Positions 30,078 through 38,750 of a DNA stretch of 64,000 nucleotides are shown piece after piece. The translations under genes were made by a program, and so were the position numbers. Position 1 is the first letter of the stretch; every line of letters starts with the position of its first letter. The notes beneath the pieces were generated by a model. The model made no database searches, was not told the origin of the DNA, and was given only the letters and a program-made list of their open reading frames with translations. Origin of the DNA: Pseudomonas fluorescens (GTDB taxonomy: Bacteria; Pseudomonadota; Gammaproteobacteria; Pseudomonadales; Pseudomonadaceae); the NCBI RefSeq assembly GCF_001623525.1, contig NZ_CP015225.1, positions 3,782,001 to 3,846,000 of the forward strand, read 5' to 3'.

Positions 30078-30240
30078 CTAGTGTCATGTTTCGCAAATAC
30101 GTTTCTTTTTGACGAGTGGCTGTTGTCGTCAGGCAAGGCGCCGCGACGAGTCATAGCCCGCTATGGCGAGGAGCGGCAACGCAGCATGACGGCAACAGAC
30201 GCCGTCAAAAAGGAACAGTATTTGTGATACATGACGCTGG
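30078..30240. repeat. Long palindromic intergenic element, copy 2
   Basis: This is the partner of the element at 12782-12953. The centre (GACGAGTGGCTGTTGTCGTC to GACGGCAACAGACGCCGTC) is nearly identical, with tip hairpin CATAGC-CC-GCTATG. CTATTG/CAATAG of copy 1 is CTGTTG/CAACAG here, and AAGTGC/GCACTT is AAATAC/GTATTT, so both arms changed together. It fills the gap between the ABC transporter start and the roxR stop. Confidence 0.8.
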
Positions 30241-30303
30241 GGCCGATCATAAAGCAACGGCCCGATGTGTCGCGAGGGTGGACAGCATTCGTTCAGCGCA
30301 GGT

Positions 30304-30864
30304 TCAGCGACGCACGGGTCGCTTTTGCAATTTGCGCTGCAAGGTCCGCCGGTGCATGCCCAGGGCTCGGGCCGTCGCAGAGATATTGCCTTCGTGCTCG
30401 GTCAGCACCCGCTGGATGTGCTCCCACTGCAGGCGATCCACCGACATGGGGTTTTCCGGCACCAGGGTGTCGAGGTCGGCGTGCTCGGACAACAGCGCCG
30501 CCAGTACATCATCGGCGTCCGCCGGTTTGCACAGGTAATTGCAGGCACCGCGCTTGATGGCCTCGACCGCGGTGGCGATGCTCGAATAACCGGTGAGGAT
30601 CACCACGCGCATCTCCGGGTCCAGCTCCAGCAGCTTGGGCAGCAGTACCAGGCCGGAATCGCCGTCCATCTTCAGGTCCAGGGCGGCGTAGTCCGGCAGG
30701 TCGGCCTGGGCGATGGTCAGGCCTTCTTCGGCAGAACCTGCGGTGCTGACGCGAAAACCGCGGCGGGACATGGCCCGGGCCATGACGCGGGTGAACGTGG
30801 CGTCGTCATCCACCAGCAACAGGTGCGGCAGTTCTTCGCCGTCGACTTGGATCTCGTCACTCAT
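30304..30864 (-). CDS. roxR: Response regulator RoxR (PrrA/RegA family)
   Basis: The ATG at 30864 (MSDEIQVDGEELPHLLLVDDD) gives 186 residues. The receiver domain has the acidic pocket LVDDD, the phosphoacceptor Asp in AALDLKMDGDSG (about residue 63), Thr in ILTGYSS and Lys in YLCKPADADD. The C-terminal Fis-type helix-turn-helix is ISATARALGMHRRTLQRKL. In Pseudomonas RoxSR senses respiratory state and controls the cyanide-insensitive oxidase and other redox genes. It overlaps the 3' end of roxS by eight bases. Confidence 0.95.
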   Translation of the reverse strand: MSDEIQVDGEELPHLLLVDDDATFTRVMARAMSRRGFRVSTAGSAEEGLTIAQADLPDYAALDLKMDGDSGLVLLPKLLELDPEMRVVILTGYSSIATAVEAIKRGACNYLCKPADADDVLAALLSEHADLDTLVPENPMSVDRLQWEHIQRVLTEHEGNISATARALGMHRRTLQRKLQKRPVRR

Positions 30865-32119
30865 ATTCGTCTCCTCGGTCGGCATGGGGCAGGCGCAGCT
30901 CGGTGAGCGTGCCGCCTTCCTCATGGGGGTAGAGTTTCACCGAGCCGCCGGCGCGTGTCACGCTGGCTTTGCTCAAAAACAGGCCCAGGCCGAAACCTTT
31001 GCCCTTGGTGGTATAGAACGGCTTGCCGATCTGCTCGGCAATCGCCAGCGGCACACCGGCGCCGTGGTCGCGAATACTGATGGTCAGCTCATAGGCATTC
31101 CAATCCAACGCCACTTCCAGCCCTTCGGGGCAAGCGTCGGCGGCGTTGTTCAGCAGGTTCAGCAGCGCCTGGGTCAGGTCCGGCGGCGGCGCCATGCGCG
31201 GTACCACGCCCTTGCCCAGGCATTGGAAGCGATAACTGGCTTCCGGGCGCATCAGGTGCCAGCGGTTCAGGGCATCGTCGAGCCAGAAGGTGACTGCTTG
31301 CATGTCGATGTCCAGCCGGCGGTTAGCCTCGGCCGCGCGTACCAAGTATTGCAGCGTTTCCTTGCAGAGCTTGACCTGATCCTGCAACACGCTGAGATCT
31401 TCCTGCAATGCTGGATCATGATGATCCTGGCGCATCTCCTTGAGCAGCACGCTCATGGTCGCCAGCGGCGTGCCCAATTCATGGGCGGCACCGGCGGCCT
31501 GGGTCGCCACGGCCAGCAATTGCTCGTCCCGCAGGCCCTCTTCACGGCGAATGGCCCGCAGTTCTTCCTGGCGGCGCAGCTCCTCGGCCATGCGCGCGGC
31601 AAAAAACGTAATGACTGCCGCGGCCAGGGCGAAACTCAGCCACATGCCGTAGATCTGCAGGTTTTCCCGAGCGATGGGAAAGGTTTCCAGCGGGTAGAAA
31701 CGCGCCAGCAGCAAGGTGTACAGCGCCAGGGCGATGCCGGAAAGAATCAGCGAAAACCGCCACGGCAACGTCACCGCGGCGATGGTCAGCGGCACCAGGT
31801 AATAAGAGACGAAGGGGTTGGTGGAGCCGCCGGAGAAATACAGCAGCGCGCTGTGGATAAACAGGTCACAGGCCAGTTGCACGGCGTATTCAAGCTCGGT
31901 CACTGGCCACGAGGTGCGCAGGCGGACGGCCGTCAGCGCGCAGAGCACACTGGAACAGACCAGGGTGATCGCCAGTTGCAGCCAGGGCAGCGGCAGCAGG
32001 TCGAACCAATAGGCGAGCCCCACCGAGCCGGCCTGGGCCGCCAGGACCAGAATGCGGATGAATGTCAGGCGCCAGAGGTTCTGGCGAGAGGCGGATGTCA
32101 TTTGCAAAGGGGCGAGCAT
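30857..32119 (-). CDS. roxS: Sensor histidine kinase RoxS (PrrB/RegB family)
   Basis: I place the start at the ATG at 32119 (MLAPLQMTSASRQNLWRLTF), giving 420 residues; the longer frame crosses a REPIN. Six hydrophobic segments cover about residues 25-200, including the family quinone-site-like segment FSGGSTNPFVSYYLVPL. The H-box is GAAHELGTPLATM (His near 235) and the N and G boxes are NLLNNAADACPEG and TKGKGFGLGLFLSKA. It autophosphorylates in response to redox state of the quinone pool and phosphorylates RoxR, encoded immediately downstream. Only candidate redox Cys residues outside the dimer domain were noticed. Confidence 0.95.
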   Translation of the reverse strand: MLAPLQMTSASRQNLWRLTFIRILVLAAQAGSVGLAYWFDLLPLPWLQLAITLVCSSVLCALTAVRLRTSWPVTELEYAVQLACDLFIHSALLYFSGGSTNPFVSYYLVPLTIAAVTLPWRFSLILSGIALALYTLLLARFYPLETFPIARENLQIYGMWLSFALAAAVITFFAARMAEELRRQEELRAIRREEGLRDEQLLAVATQAAGAAHELGTPLATMSVLLKEMRQDHHDPALQEDLSVLQDQVKLCKETLQYLVRAAEANRRLDIDMQAVTFWLDDALNRWHLMRPEASYRFQCLGKGVVPRMAPPPDLTQALLNLLNNAADACPEGLEVALDWNAYELTISIRDHGAGVPLAIAEQIGKPFYTTKGKGFGLGLFLSKASVTRAGGSVKLYPHEEGGTLTELRLPHADRGDEYE

Positions 32120-32231
32120 GAGCTCTCCTGATGAGCGCTCCAGGCGAATCGCACGGAGTATAACCAAGGCGCGGCTTGCAGCGGCAGCTATGCGGCAAAG
32201 CGCCACAGTTCCAAATGTCACCTTTCCCCCT

Positions 32232-32360
32232 GTGGCGAGGGAGCTTGCTCCCGCTGGGCCGCGAAGCGGCCCCAACAGCAGCGACTCAATCTGTCTGACA
32301 CACCGAGGTGTCAGGTTTGGGTCTGCTGCGCAGCCCAGCGGGAGCAAGCTCCCTCGCCAC
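32232..32360. repeat. REPIN
   Basis: Standard arms GTGGCGAGGGAGCTTGCTCCC facing each other. It takes up the middle of the 370-base gap between the divergent roxS and SIMPL genes; the rest of that gap shows no gene. Confidence 0.9.
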
Positions 32361-32489
32361 AGGGGATCTTCATTGGCTTCAGGTATCTGTATAGAAGTTG
32401 TAACTGTGCGAACCCACCCATAAAAGCTAGAGTCTTATCCTTCACGCAGGCCCGGACATCACCCCTGCGCCTCATCCCAAGGAGCTTTC

Positions 32490-33206
32490 ATGCACACGTT
32501 CAGTCGCCCCGCTGCCCTGCTTGCCCTCAGCCTCGGCACCCTCGCCAGCCTGCCGGCCCTGGCCGCCGATGAGCTGCACTACAACCAGATTTCCCTGCGC
32601 GCCGAAGTCAGCCAGGAAGTGGCCCGCGACCTGATGATCGTGACCCTCTACACCGAAGAACAGAACACCGACCCGGCCAAACTCGCCGCTGCTGTCAGCA
32701 CCACGGTGAACAAAGCCATAGGCCAGGCCAAAGAGATCAAGGACATCACCCTGCGCCAGGGCAGCCGTAACAGCTACCCGATCTACGATAACAAGGGCCA
32801 GAAAATCACCGGCTGGCGTGAACGCGCCGAACTGCGTCTGGAAAGCGCCGACTTCGCTGCCCTGTCCAAACTCACCGGCGAGTTGCTCACCGATATGAAA
32901 ATGGCCGGCATGGACTTCGCCATCTCCACCGCCACCCGCCAGGGCAGCGAAGATGCCTTGCTCAAGGATGCGGTCAACGCCTTCAAGGCCCGCGCCCAAC
33001 TGGCCACCGAGGCCCTGGGCGGCAAGGGTTACAAAATCGTCAACCTGAACCTCAATACCAACGGTTATCCACAACCGTTCATGCGCGCGCCAACGATGAT
33101 GATGAAAAGCGGTTCCATGGATGCTGAATCCGTGACGCCTGACGTGGAAGCGGGTACCAGCAAGGTGACGATGACGGCGGATGGGGTGGTTGAGGTGTCG
33201 CTGTAG
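32490..33206 (+). CDS. Periplasmic SIMPL-domain (DUF541) protein
   Basis: The 238-residue protein starts after AAGGAGC with a signal peptide (MHTFSRPAALLALSLGTLASLPALA, cleavage after ALA). The mature part has the DUF541/SIMPL pattern: an N-terminal strand (YNQISLRAEVSQEVARDLMIVTLYTE), the central SYPIYDNKGQKITGWRERAELRLES and a C-terminal strand (AGTSKVTMTADGVVEVSL). Homologues form ring-like oligomers and include BP26 of Brucella; function in Pseudomonas is unknown. It appears monocistronic between two REPINs. Confidence 0.88.
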   Translation: MHTFSRPAALLALSLGTLASLPALAADELHYNQISLRAEVSQEVARDLMIVTLYTEEQNTDPAKLAAAVSTTVNKAIGQAKEIKDITLRQGSRNSYPIYDNKGQKITGWRERAELRLESADFAALSKLTGELLTDMKMAGMDFAISTATRQGSEDALLKDAVNAFKARAQLATEALGGKGYKIVNLNLNTNGYPQPFMRAPTMMMKSGSMDAESVTPDVEAGTSKVTMTADGVVEVSL

Positions 33207-33274
33207 TTATGATGGGCAGCGGCTCAGCCAGTTCTCTGCTGGCTGAACGCTAACCTCCAGCATCGGCGCTCCCC

Positions 33275-33404
33275 GTGGCGAGGGAGCTTGCTCCCGCTGG
33301 GCTGCGCAGCAGACCTAAACCCTGGCACCGCGGGGTGTCAGATAAATGCAGTCGCTGCTTTTGGGGCCGCTTCGCAGCCCAGCGGGAGCAAGCTCCCTCG
33401 CCAC
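33275..33404. repeat. REPIN
   Basis: Arms GTGGCGAGGGAGCTTGCTCCC in opposed orientation between the convergent SIMPL and DUF6124 genes. Confidence 0.9.
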
Positions 33405-33420
33405 AGGACGGTGCCCGACC

Positions 33421-33813
33421 TTAGGTGGGCGGGCAGGCCGAACTGGCCGGTGCCTCGACCTGATCCAACGCCTTGTCCACCAGCAACTGGCACAGCTCCA
33501 CCAACTGATGAATCCCCAACGCCACGCTCCGGCGCGTGCCCTCCACTTCGAAAGCCAGGTCCTCGGCCATGGCTTTTATCGAGGCCAGGGTTTCGGAAGT
33601 GCTGGTGAGCAGCGTATCGGTGTCGGCTTTGGCGGTGACTGAAAACAGGCTATCGATGCGCTGATCGGTGCTTGGCTCTGGTTTTTTTGGATTCAGGTAA
33701 TGATCAAGGGCGCGTTCGGCGGCGGCGCGGTCTTTGAGTAGGTCTTCGATGGCGTCGAAGCCGGAAAGGGGATTGGTTTTGTTGAAGGGTGGATCGGGGA
33801 CTGACTTATCCAT
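33421..33813 (-). CDS. DUF6124 (formerly DUF3077-like) Pseudomonas protein
   Basis: This 130-residue protein has the typical series for this Pseudomonas-restricted family: AAERALDHYLNP (about residues 32-43), FSVTAKADTDTLLTSTSETLASIKAMAEDLAFEVEGTRRSVALGIHQLVELCQLLVDKAL read in consecutive helices, and a charged N-terminus. It has no signal or membrane segment. These proteins are often multi-copy in fluorescens genomes and their function is not known. The leader region upstream (33814-33950) is highly structured, which may indicate post-transcriptional control. Confidence 0.8.
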   Translation of the reverse strand: MDKSVPDPPFNKTNPLSGFDAIEDLLKDRAAAERALDHYLNPKKPEPSTDQRIDSLFSVTAKADTDTLLTSTSETLASIKAMAEDLAFEVEGTRRSVALGIHQLVELCQLLVDKALDQVEAPASSACPPT

Positions 33814-33874
33814 TGATTTGTACCTATTTAGTGATGAGAACCATCACTTGCCGTTTCTCACTCGGCAAAGTGGT

Positions 33875-33950
33875 GGCAGCTGTGTGCAGGGGTGAGAAAT
33901 CCGAGAAATAGGTACTCGGCCAGACCGAGGCCTGCCCGCACACAGCCGCC
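33875..33950 (-). promoter_or_regulatory. Structured leader upstream of the DUF6124 gene
   Basis: GGCAGCTGTGTGCAGG (33875-33890) pairs imperfectly with CCTGCCCGCACACAGCCGCC (33931-33950). Inside lies a second hairpin, CCGAG-N9-CTCGG (33901-33919). Together they would form a bulged stem 60-130 bases before the DUF6124 start. It may be a leader RNA element; no known riboswitch is recognised. Confidence 0.45.
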
Positions 33951-34188
33951 ATAATGCATCTACTACAGGCAGCGGATAAGCTGGCGGCAATTATGCAGGT
34001 ACAGAGGCTGGATGCCTATTATTCGGGTTTCTCACGCCCGGTCGCTGAATGGCAGCGACAGGAAAAAGAGTAGAGAGCCCACTTCCGAGGGACAACCTTA
34101 AAAGCTTGTCGGATGTTTCGTTCTGGAGAGCGGATCCTTCCGACGCACCTGAATGATTTATGCAGCCTTCCGCCCCGCCGCAAACCCC

Positions 34189-34317
34189 GTGGCGAGGGAG
34201 CTTGCTCCCGCTGGGCTGCGCAGCAGACCCAACCCCGGCGCCGCGTTGTGTCAGATGAATGGAGTCGTCGCCTTTAGGGCCGCTTCGCGCCCCAGCGGGA
34301 GCAAGCTCCCTCGCCAC
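34189..34317. repeat. REPIN
   Basis: Arms GTGGCGAGGGAGCTTGCTCCC facing each other, with a centre similar to that of the REPIN at 33275-33404 (GTGTCAGATGAATGGAGTCG against GTGTCAGATAAATGCAGTCG), so the two probably share a recent ancestor. Confidence 0.9.
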
Positions 34318-34429
34318 GGGGTTGGTGTTCGGCTGAGCAGAGGCGTATTGCCTCAACCTCCGCAGGGTTCTTTCTCAGAAACGGATTCGCAGAATAGTTT
34401 TTGACATTTCCAAAAACAGCGCGAGAAAG

Positions 34430-34457
34430 CTGTCCACGTTTTATGGAATGTGGACAG
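34430..34457. promoter_or_regulatory. Operator-like inverted repeat
   Basis: CTGTCCAC-N12-GTGGACAG is a perfect 8+8 dyad within the AT-rich island, about 430 bases upstream of the first dppA. No adjacent gene clearly uses it. Confidence 0.3.
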
Positions 34458-34593
34458 CGACAAATTCGACCACCTTGAAAAGTCAAAATATTTTCCTTAG
34501 GTATGAAATGCTCAGATTTCACACTTGGGCTTTCAAGCCGCCTTCGCGGGCGAGCCCGCTCCCACAAATTGGATCGGAGTACGACCGTGGGAA

Positions 34594-34777
34594 CCAGGCC
34601 GGCTATCAGGCCGCCTCGCGGTGGACGTTGATCTCGGCGCCCCGTCAACCATGTGTCCGGTCCGTACACGCTTTTCGAAAGTGACCCGCCGTCAGGGCGG
34701 AACCCTAAGTAGCCGTTACCGCAGGAATGGATATGTACCTGGTCAACAAAATCCAGGCCGGCTGTCAGGCCGCCTCG
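34594..34777 (+). repeat. Pair of 25-base direct repeats
   Basis: CCAGGCCGGCTATCAGGCCG at 34594, continuing CCTCG, recurs at 34753-34777 with one change (CTGTCAGG). Each copy carries a GGCCGGC/GGCCGCC near-palindrome. The 134 bases between the copies show no gene. Confidence 0.6.
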
Positions 34778-34888
34778 TCGAAAAGCGCTATACCCAAACC
34801 CAACAGCTCCCCTCACTTTTCGATATTTCCAACACCCCCACCCGCAACGCTACTCTCCTGAAAACCGTCACCACCCCCAAGGGATTTC

Positions 34889-36490
34889 ATGGACAGAACC
34901 ACCTTCAAGCCCCTCCTGCTCACCCTAGCCCTGATCAGCAGCGCCCCAATGGCCCAAGCCGCCACCACCCTGGTCTACTGCTCCGAAGCCAGCCCCGCCG
35001 GGTTCGACCCCAGCCAATACACCAGCGGCACCGACTTCGATGCCTCGGCCGAAACCGTCTTCAACCGCCTCACCCAATTCAAGCGCGGCGGCACCGAGGT
35101 CGAACCCGGGTTGGCCACCCGCTGGGACGTATCCGCCGATGGCCTGGTCTACACCTTCCACCTGCGCGAAGGCGTAAAATTCCACACCACCGACTACTTC
35201 AGCCCCAGCCGCGACTTCAACGCCGACGACGTGCTGTTCACCTTCCAGCGCCTGCTCGACCCACAGCACCCGTTCCGCCAGGCCTACCCCACCGAGTCGC
35301 CGTACTTCACCGACATGGGCCTGAACACCACGATCAAAAGCGTCGAGAAAGTCGACGAGCACACCGTGCGCTTCAACCTGAACAACGTCGACGCGGCCTT
35401 CGTGCAGAACCTGGCGATGAGTTTTGCCTCCGTGCAGTCCGCCGAATACGCGGCGCAGTTGTTGAAGGAAGGCAAGGCCGGCGACCTCAACCAGAAACCC
35501 ATCGGCACCGGGCCGTTCGTGTTCAAGCGCTACCAGAAGGACTCGCAGATCCGCTACGCCGGCAACACGGCGTACTGGAAACCCGAGGACGTGAAACTCG
35601 ACAACCTGATTTTCTCCATCACCCCGGACGCCGCCGTGCGCCTGCAAAAGCTCAAGCGCGGCGAATGCCAGGTCAGTGGTTACCCGCGCCCGGCCGACAT
35701 CGAAGTGATGGAGCAAGACCCGAACCTGCAGGTGCTCAAGCAACCGGGGTTCAACCTGGGTTTCCTGGCCTACAACGTCACGCACCCGCCCCTGGATCAG
35801 CTCAAGGTCCGCCAGGCGCTGGACATGGCCATCGACAAGCCGGCGATCATCAAGGCCGTTTACCAAAGTGCCGGGCAACTGGCGCAAAACGCCTTGCCAC
35901 CGGCCCAGTGGTCGTTCGATCCCAATATCAAGGACGCGCCCCATGACGTGACCAAGGCCAAGGCGCTACTCAAGGAGGCCGGAGTTGCGCCCGGTACAAC
36001 CATCGATTTATGGGCGATGACGGTGCAGCGCGCCTCCAACCCCAATGCGCGAATGTCTGCGCAGATGATCCAGCAGGACTGGGCCAAGATCGGCATCAAA
36101 GCCAACATCGTCAGCTATGAATGGGGCGAGTACATCAAGCGCGCAAAAAATGGCGAACATGACGCAATGATTTACGGCTGGACCGGCGACAACGGCGACC
36201 CGGACAACTGGCTGGGTGTGCTGTACAGCTGCGCGGCGGTCAAGGGCAGTAACTACGCCAAGTGGTGCGACCCGGCGTATGACCAACTGATCCAGCAGGC
36301 CAAAGTCTCGACCGACCGCCAGCAACGGATCGATTTATACCGGCAAGCGCAGAAAATCCTCAAGCAACAGGTGCCGATCACGCCCATCGCTAACTCCACG
36401 GTCTTCCAGCCAGTAAACAGGAAAGTGGTGGATTTCAAACTCAGCCCATTCGGCCTGACACCCTTCTACGGCGTGGGTTTGACGAAGTAG
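34889..36490 (+). CDS. dppA: Dipeptide ABC transporter substrate-binding protein, paralogue 1
   Basis: The 533-residue SBP_bac_5 protein has a signal peptide (cleavage after AQA at about residue 24) and begins the mature part with TTLVYCSEASPAGFDPSQYTSGTDFDASAETVFNRL in family pattern. Peptide-binding landmarks include the YTFHLREGVKFHTT stretch and the conserved GWTGDNGDPDNWLGVLYSC loop, with paired cysteines in the C-terminal lobe (YSCAAVKGSNYAKWCD). It would capture di- or tripeptides in the periplasm for DppBCDF encoded downstream. AAGGGA precedes the ATG. It is the first of four paralogues in this locus. Confidence 0.94.
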   Translation: MDRTTFKPLLLTLALISSAPMAQAATTLVYCSEASPAGFDPSQYTSGTDFDASAETVFNRLTQFKRGGTEVEPGLATRWDVSADGLVYTFHLREGVKFHTTDYFSPSRDFNADDVLFTFQRLLDPQHPFRQAYPTESPYFTDMGLNTTIKSVEKVDEHTVRFNLNNVDAAFVQNLAMSFASVQSAEYAAQLLKEGKAGDLNQKPIGTGPFVFKRYQKDSQIRYAGNTAYWKPEDVKLDNLIFSITPDAAVRLQKLKRGECQVSGYPRPADIEVMEQDPNLQVLKQPGFNLGFLAYNVTHPPLDQLKVRQALDMAIDKPAIIKAVYQSAGQLAQNALPPAQWSFDPNIKDAPHDVTKAKALLKEAGVAPGTTIDLWAMTVQRASNPNARMSAQMIQQDWAKIGIKANIVSYEWGEYIKRAKNGEHDAMIYGWTGDNGDPDNWLGVLYSCAAVKGSNYAKWCDPAYDQLIQQAKVSTDRQQRIDLYRQAQKILKQQVPITPIANSTVFQPVNRKVVDFKLSPFGLTPFYGVGLTK

Positions 36491-36745
36491 CACCCGAGCC
36501 AAACCGGTGCGCCGCGGCTGCGCGACGCACCGACAAAGGGCGATTTTGGCGCCAAAAAAACACCCGCAAACGGTCAACTGCGTCAGAAGTTACACGAATG
36601 CGACATTAAGGTACGTTCGTGCCACTGTTTCAGACTTGCAACCGCTCTGGATCTTGCATTGGGTATGGGGCCTGCATAAGTATCCGCAGGACGACTCACG
36701 AGGTCGCCCTCAAATCCAAAAATGACAACAAATCATGAGGCCAAC

Positions 36746-38371
36746 ATGCTTAAACAAGCGGTCATTCCGTTTTTAGTCGGCGCGAGCTTATTAGCCAGCG
36801 CACCTTTCGCCCAAGCCGCGACTAACCTGGTGTTCTGCTCCGAAGGGAGCCCGGCCGGTTTTGACCCGGGTCAGTACACCACCGGAACCGACTTCGACGC
36901 CTCCGCAGAGACCATGTTCAACCGCCTGACCCAGTTCGAACGCGGCGGCACCGCTGTGATTCCTGGCCTGGCAACCAAGTGGGATATTTCCGACGACGGC
37001 CTAACCTACACCTTCCACCTGCGTGAAGGCGTCAAGTTCCACACCACCCCGTACTTCAAGCCGACCCGCGAATTCAACGCCGACGACGTGCTGTTCACCT
37101 TCAATCGCATGATCAGCAAGGATGACCCGTTCCGTAAGGCATACCCGACCGAATTCCCGTATTTCACCGACATGGGGATGGACACCAACATCACCCAGAT
37201 CGATAAAGTCGACGACCACACCGTCAAGTTCACCCTCAAGGATGTCGACGCCGCGTTCATCCAGAACATGGCCATGAGCTTCGCCTCGATCCAGTCCGCC
37301 GAATACGCCGCCCAGCTGCTCAAGGAAGGCAAGGCCCCCGACATCAACCAGAAGCCGGTCGGCACTGGCCCGTTCGTGTTCAAGAGCTACCAGAAAGACT
37401 CCAACATCCGCTACACCGGGAACAAGGACTACTGGAAGCCTGACGACGTGAAGATCGACAACCTGATCTTCGCCATCACCACCGACCCGTCGGTGCGCAT
37501 GCAGAAGCTGAAGAAGAACGAGTGTCAGATCACCCTCTTCCCACGTCCGGCCGACCTCAAGGCCCTGAAAGAAGACAAGACACTGAAGATGCCTGACCAG
37601 GCTGGCTTCAACCTGGGCTACATCGCCTACAACGTGATGGACAAGATCAAGGGCAGCAACGAGCCGAACGTCCTGGCCAACCTGAAGGTCCGTCAGGCAC
37701 TGGACATGGCGGTCAACAAGCCGCAGATCATCGACTCTGTCTACCAGGGCGCCGGCCAGCTGGCGGTCAACGCCATGCCGCCGACCCAATGGTCCTACGA
37801 CACCACCATCAAGGACGCCAAGTACGACCCTGAGAAAGCCAAGGAGCTGCTCAAGGAGGCCGGCGTCAAGGAAGGCACCAACATCACCCTGTGGGCGATG
37901 CCGGTCCAGCGTCCGTACAACCCGAACGCCAAGCTGATGGCCGAGATGCTGCAGTCCGACTGGAAGAAAATCGGCCTGAACGTCAACATCGTCAGCTACG
38001 AATGGGGCGAGTACATCAAGCGCTCCAAAGGCGGTGAGAACCAGGCGATGATCATCGGCTGGAGCGGTGACAACGGTGACCCGGACAACTGGCTCAACGT
38101 GCTGTTCGGCTGCGACTCGCTGGCCGGCAACAACTTCTCCAAATGGTGCGACAAGAAATTCGACGGTCTGGTCAAGGAAGCCAAGCGCACCACCGACCAG
38201 GCCAAGCGCACCGAACTGTACAAACAGGCACAACACGTCCTCAAGGATGCCGTGCCCATGACACCTATCGCTCACTCGACGGTGTATCAACCCATGCGCG
38301 CCAACGTGCAGGACTTCAAGATCAGCCCATTTGGCTTGAACTCCTTCTACGGCGTCAGCGTCAGCAAATAA
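36746..38371 (+). CDS. dppA: Dipeptide ABC transporter substrate-binding protein, paralogue 2
   Basis: The start MLKQAVIPFLVGASLLASAP at 36746 gives 541 residues and a normal signal peptide; a start eight codons upstream would spoil it. The mature sequence is close to paralogues 1 and 3 (ATNLVFCSEGSPAGFDPGQYTTGTDFDASAETMF). It has a short insertion (MDKIKGSNEPNVLANLK) where the others read straight to LKVRQALDMA. The specificity of each paralogue probably differs. About 255 bases separate it from the gene before, long enough for its own promoter. Confidence 0.94.
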   Translation: MLKQAVIPFLVGASLLASAPFAQAATNLVFCSEGSPAGFDPGQYTTGTDFDASAETMFNRLTQFERGGTAVIPGLATKWDISDDGLTYTFHLREGVKFHTTPYFKPTREFNADDVLFTFNRMISKDDPFRKAYPTEFPYFTDMGMDTNITQIDKVDDHTVKFTLKDVDAAFIQNMAMSFASIQSAEYAAQLLKEGKAPDINQKPVGTGPFVFKSYQKDSNIRYTGNKDYWKPDDVKIDNLIFAITTDPSVRMQKLKKNECQITLFPRPADLKALKEDKTLKMPDQAGFNLGYIAYNVMDKIKGSNEPNVLANLKVRQALDMAVNKPQIIDSVYQGAGQLAVNAMPPTQWSYDTTIKDAKYDPEKAKELLKEAGVKEGTNITLWAMPVQRPYNPNAKLMAEMLQSDWKKIGLNVNIVSYEWGEYIKRSKGGENQAMIIGWSGDNGDPDNWLNVLFGCDSLAGNNFSKWCDKKFDGLVKEAKRTTDQAKRTELYKQAQHVLKDAVPMTPIAHSTVYQPMRANVQDFKISPFGLNSFYGVSVSK

Positions 38372-38379
38372 GGTGACCC

Positions 38380-38480
38380 GTGGCGAGGGAGCTTGCTCCC
38401 GCTGGGCTGCGTAGCAGCCCCTTTTGCAAGCGCGATGGCAATGTACCCACAACGCCATCGCGAGCAGGACTCGCTCCCAC
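38380..38480. repeat. Hybrid REPIN with arms of two families
   Basis: The left arm is GTGGCGAGGGAGCTTGCTCCC, while the right arm ends CGAGCAGGACTCGCTCCCAC, which belongs to the GTGGGAGCG family. Facing arms from different families suggest recombination or nested insertion. The rest of the gap to 38750 holds no gene that I can support. Confidence 0.75.
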
Positions 38481-38750
38481 GGCATGCCGTTGCTTTAAGC
38501 CAAGACTCAGGAAATCGCCTACATCCAAAAGCACTGCATACCACAGCAGTTGGTTTAGGACGTATCGCCTTTTCCCACAAGTCTTTCAGGCATTACGCAT
38601 TTACCGCCTGGCCCACGACTCCTACCGTCGGGGCCTGGACGGCTTGCTGATCCTGCGGCATCGCGACGCAATGGAATGAGCTCAGTGTTCCGGGTCCCCG
38701 GAGGGACAGCGGTTCACTGTTAAAACACCCCGAACGAGAGAGGGAGCGTC

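Larger units (their letters stand above)
33814..34888. other. 1.07-kb region without a convincing gene
   Basis: Between the DUF6124 gene and the first dppA there is no protein gene I can support. The region holds a structured leader (33875-33950), a REPIN (34189-34317), an inverted repeat (34430-34457), a single REP arm at 34541-34565 (TTCGCGGGCGAGCCCGCTCCC) and two direct repeats (34594-34777). An AT-rich island at 34340-34510 stands out from the surroundings. A 180-codon minus-strand frame at 34274-34816 is made of these repeats and is not credible. Confidence 0.6.

Noticed and set aside
34274..34816. 180-codon minus-strand frame
   Set aside because: It is built from a REPIN, a REP arm and the two direct repeats, with no ribosome site or family match.
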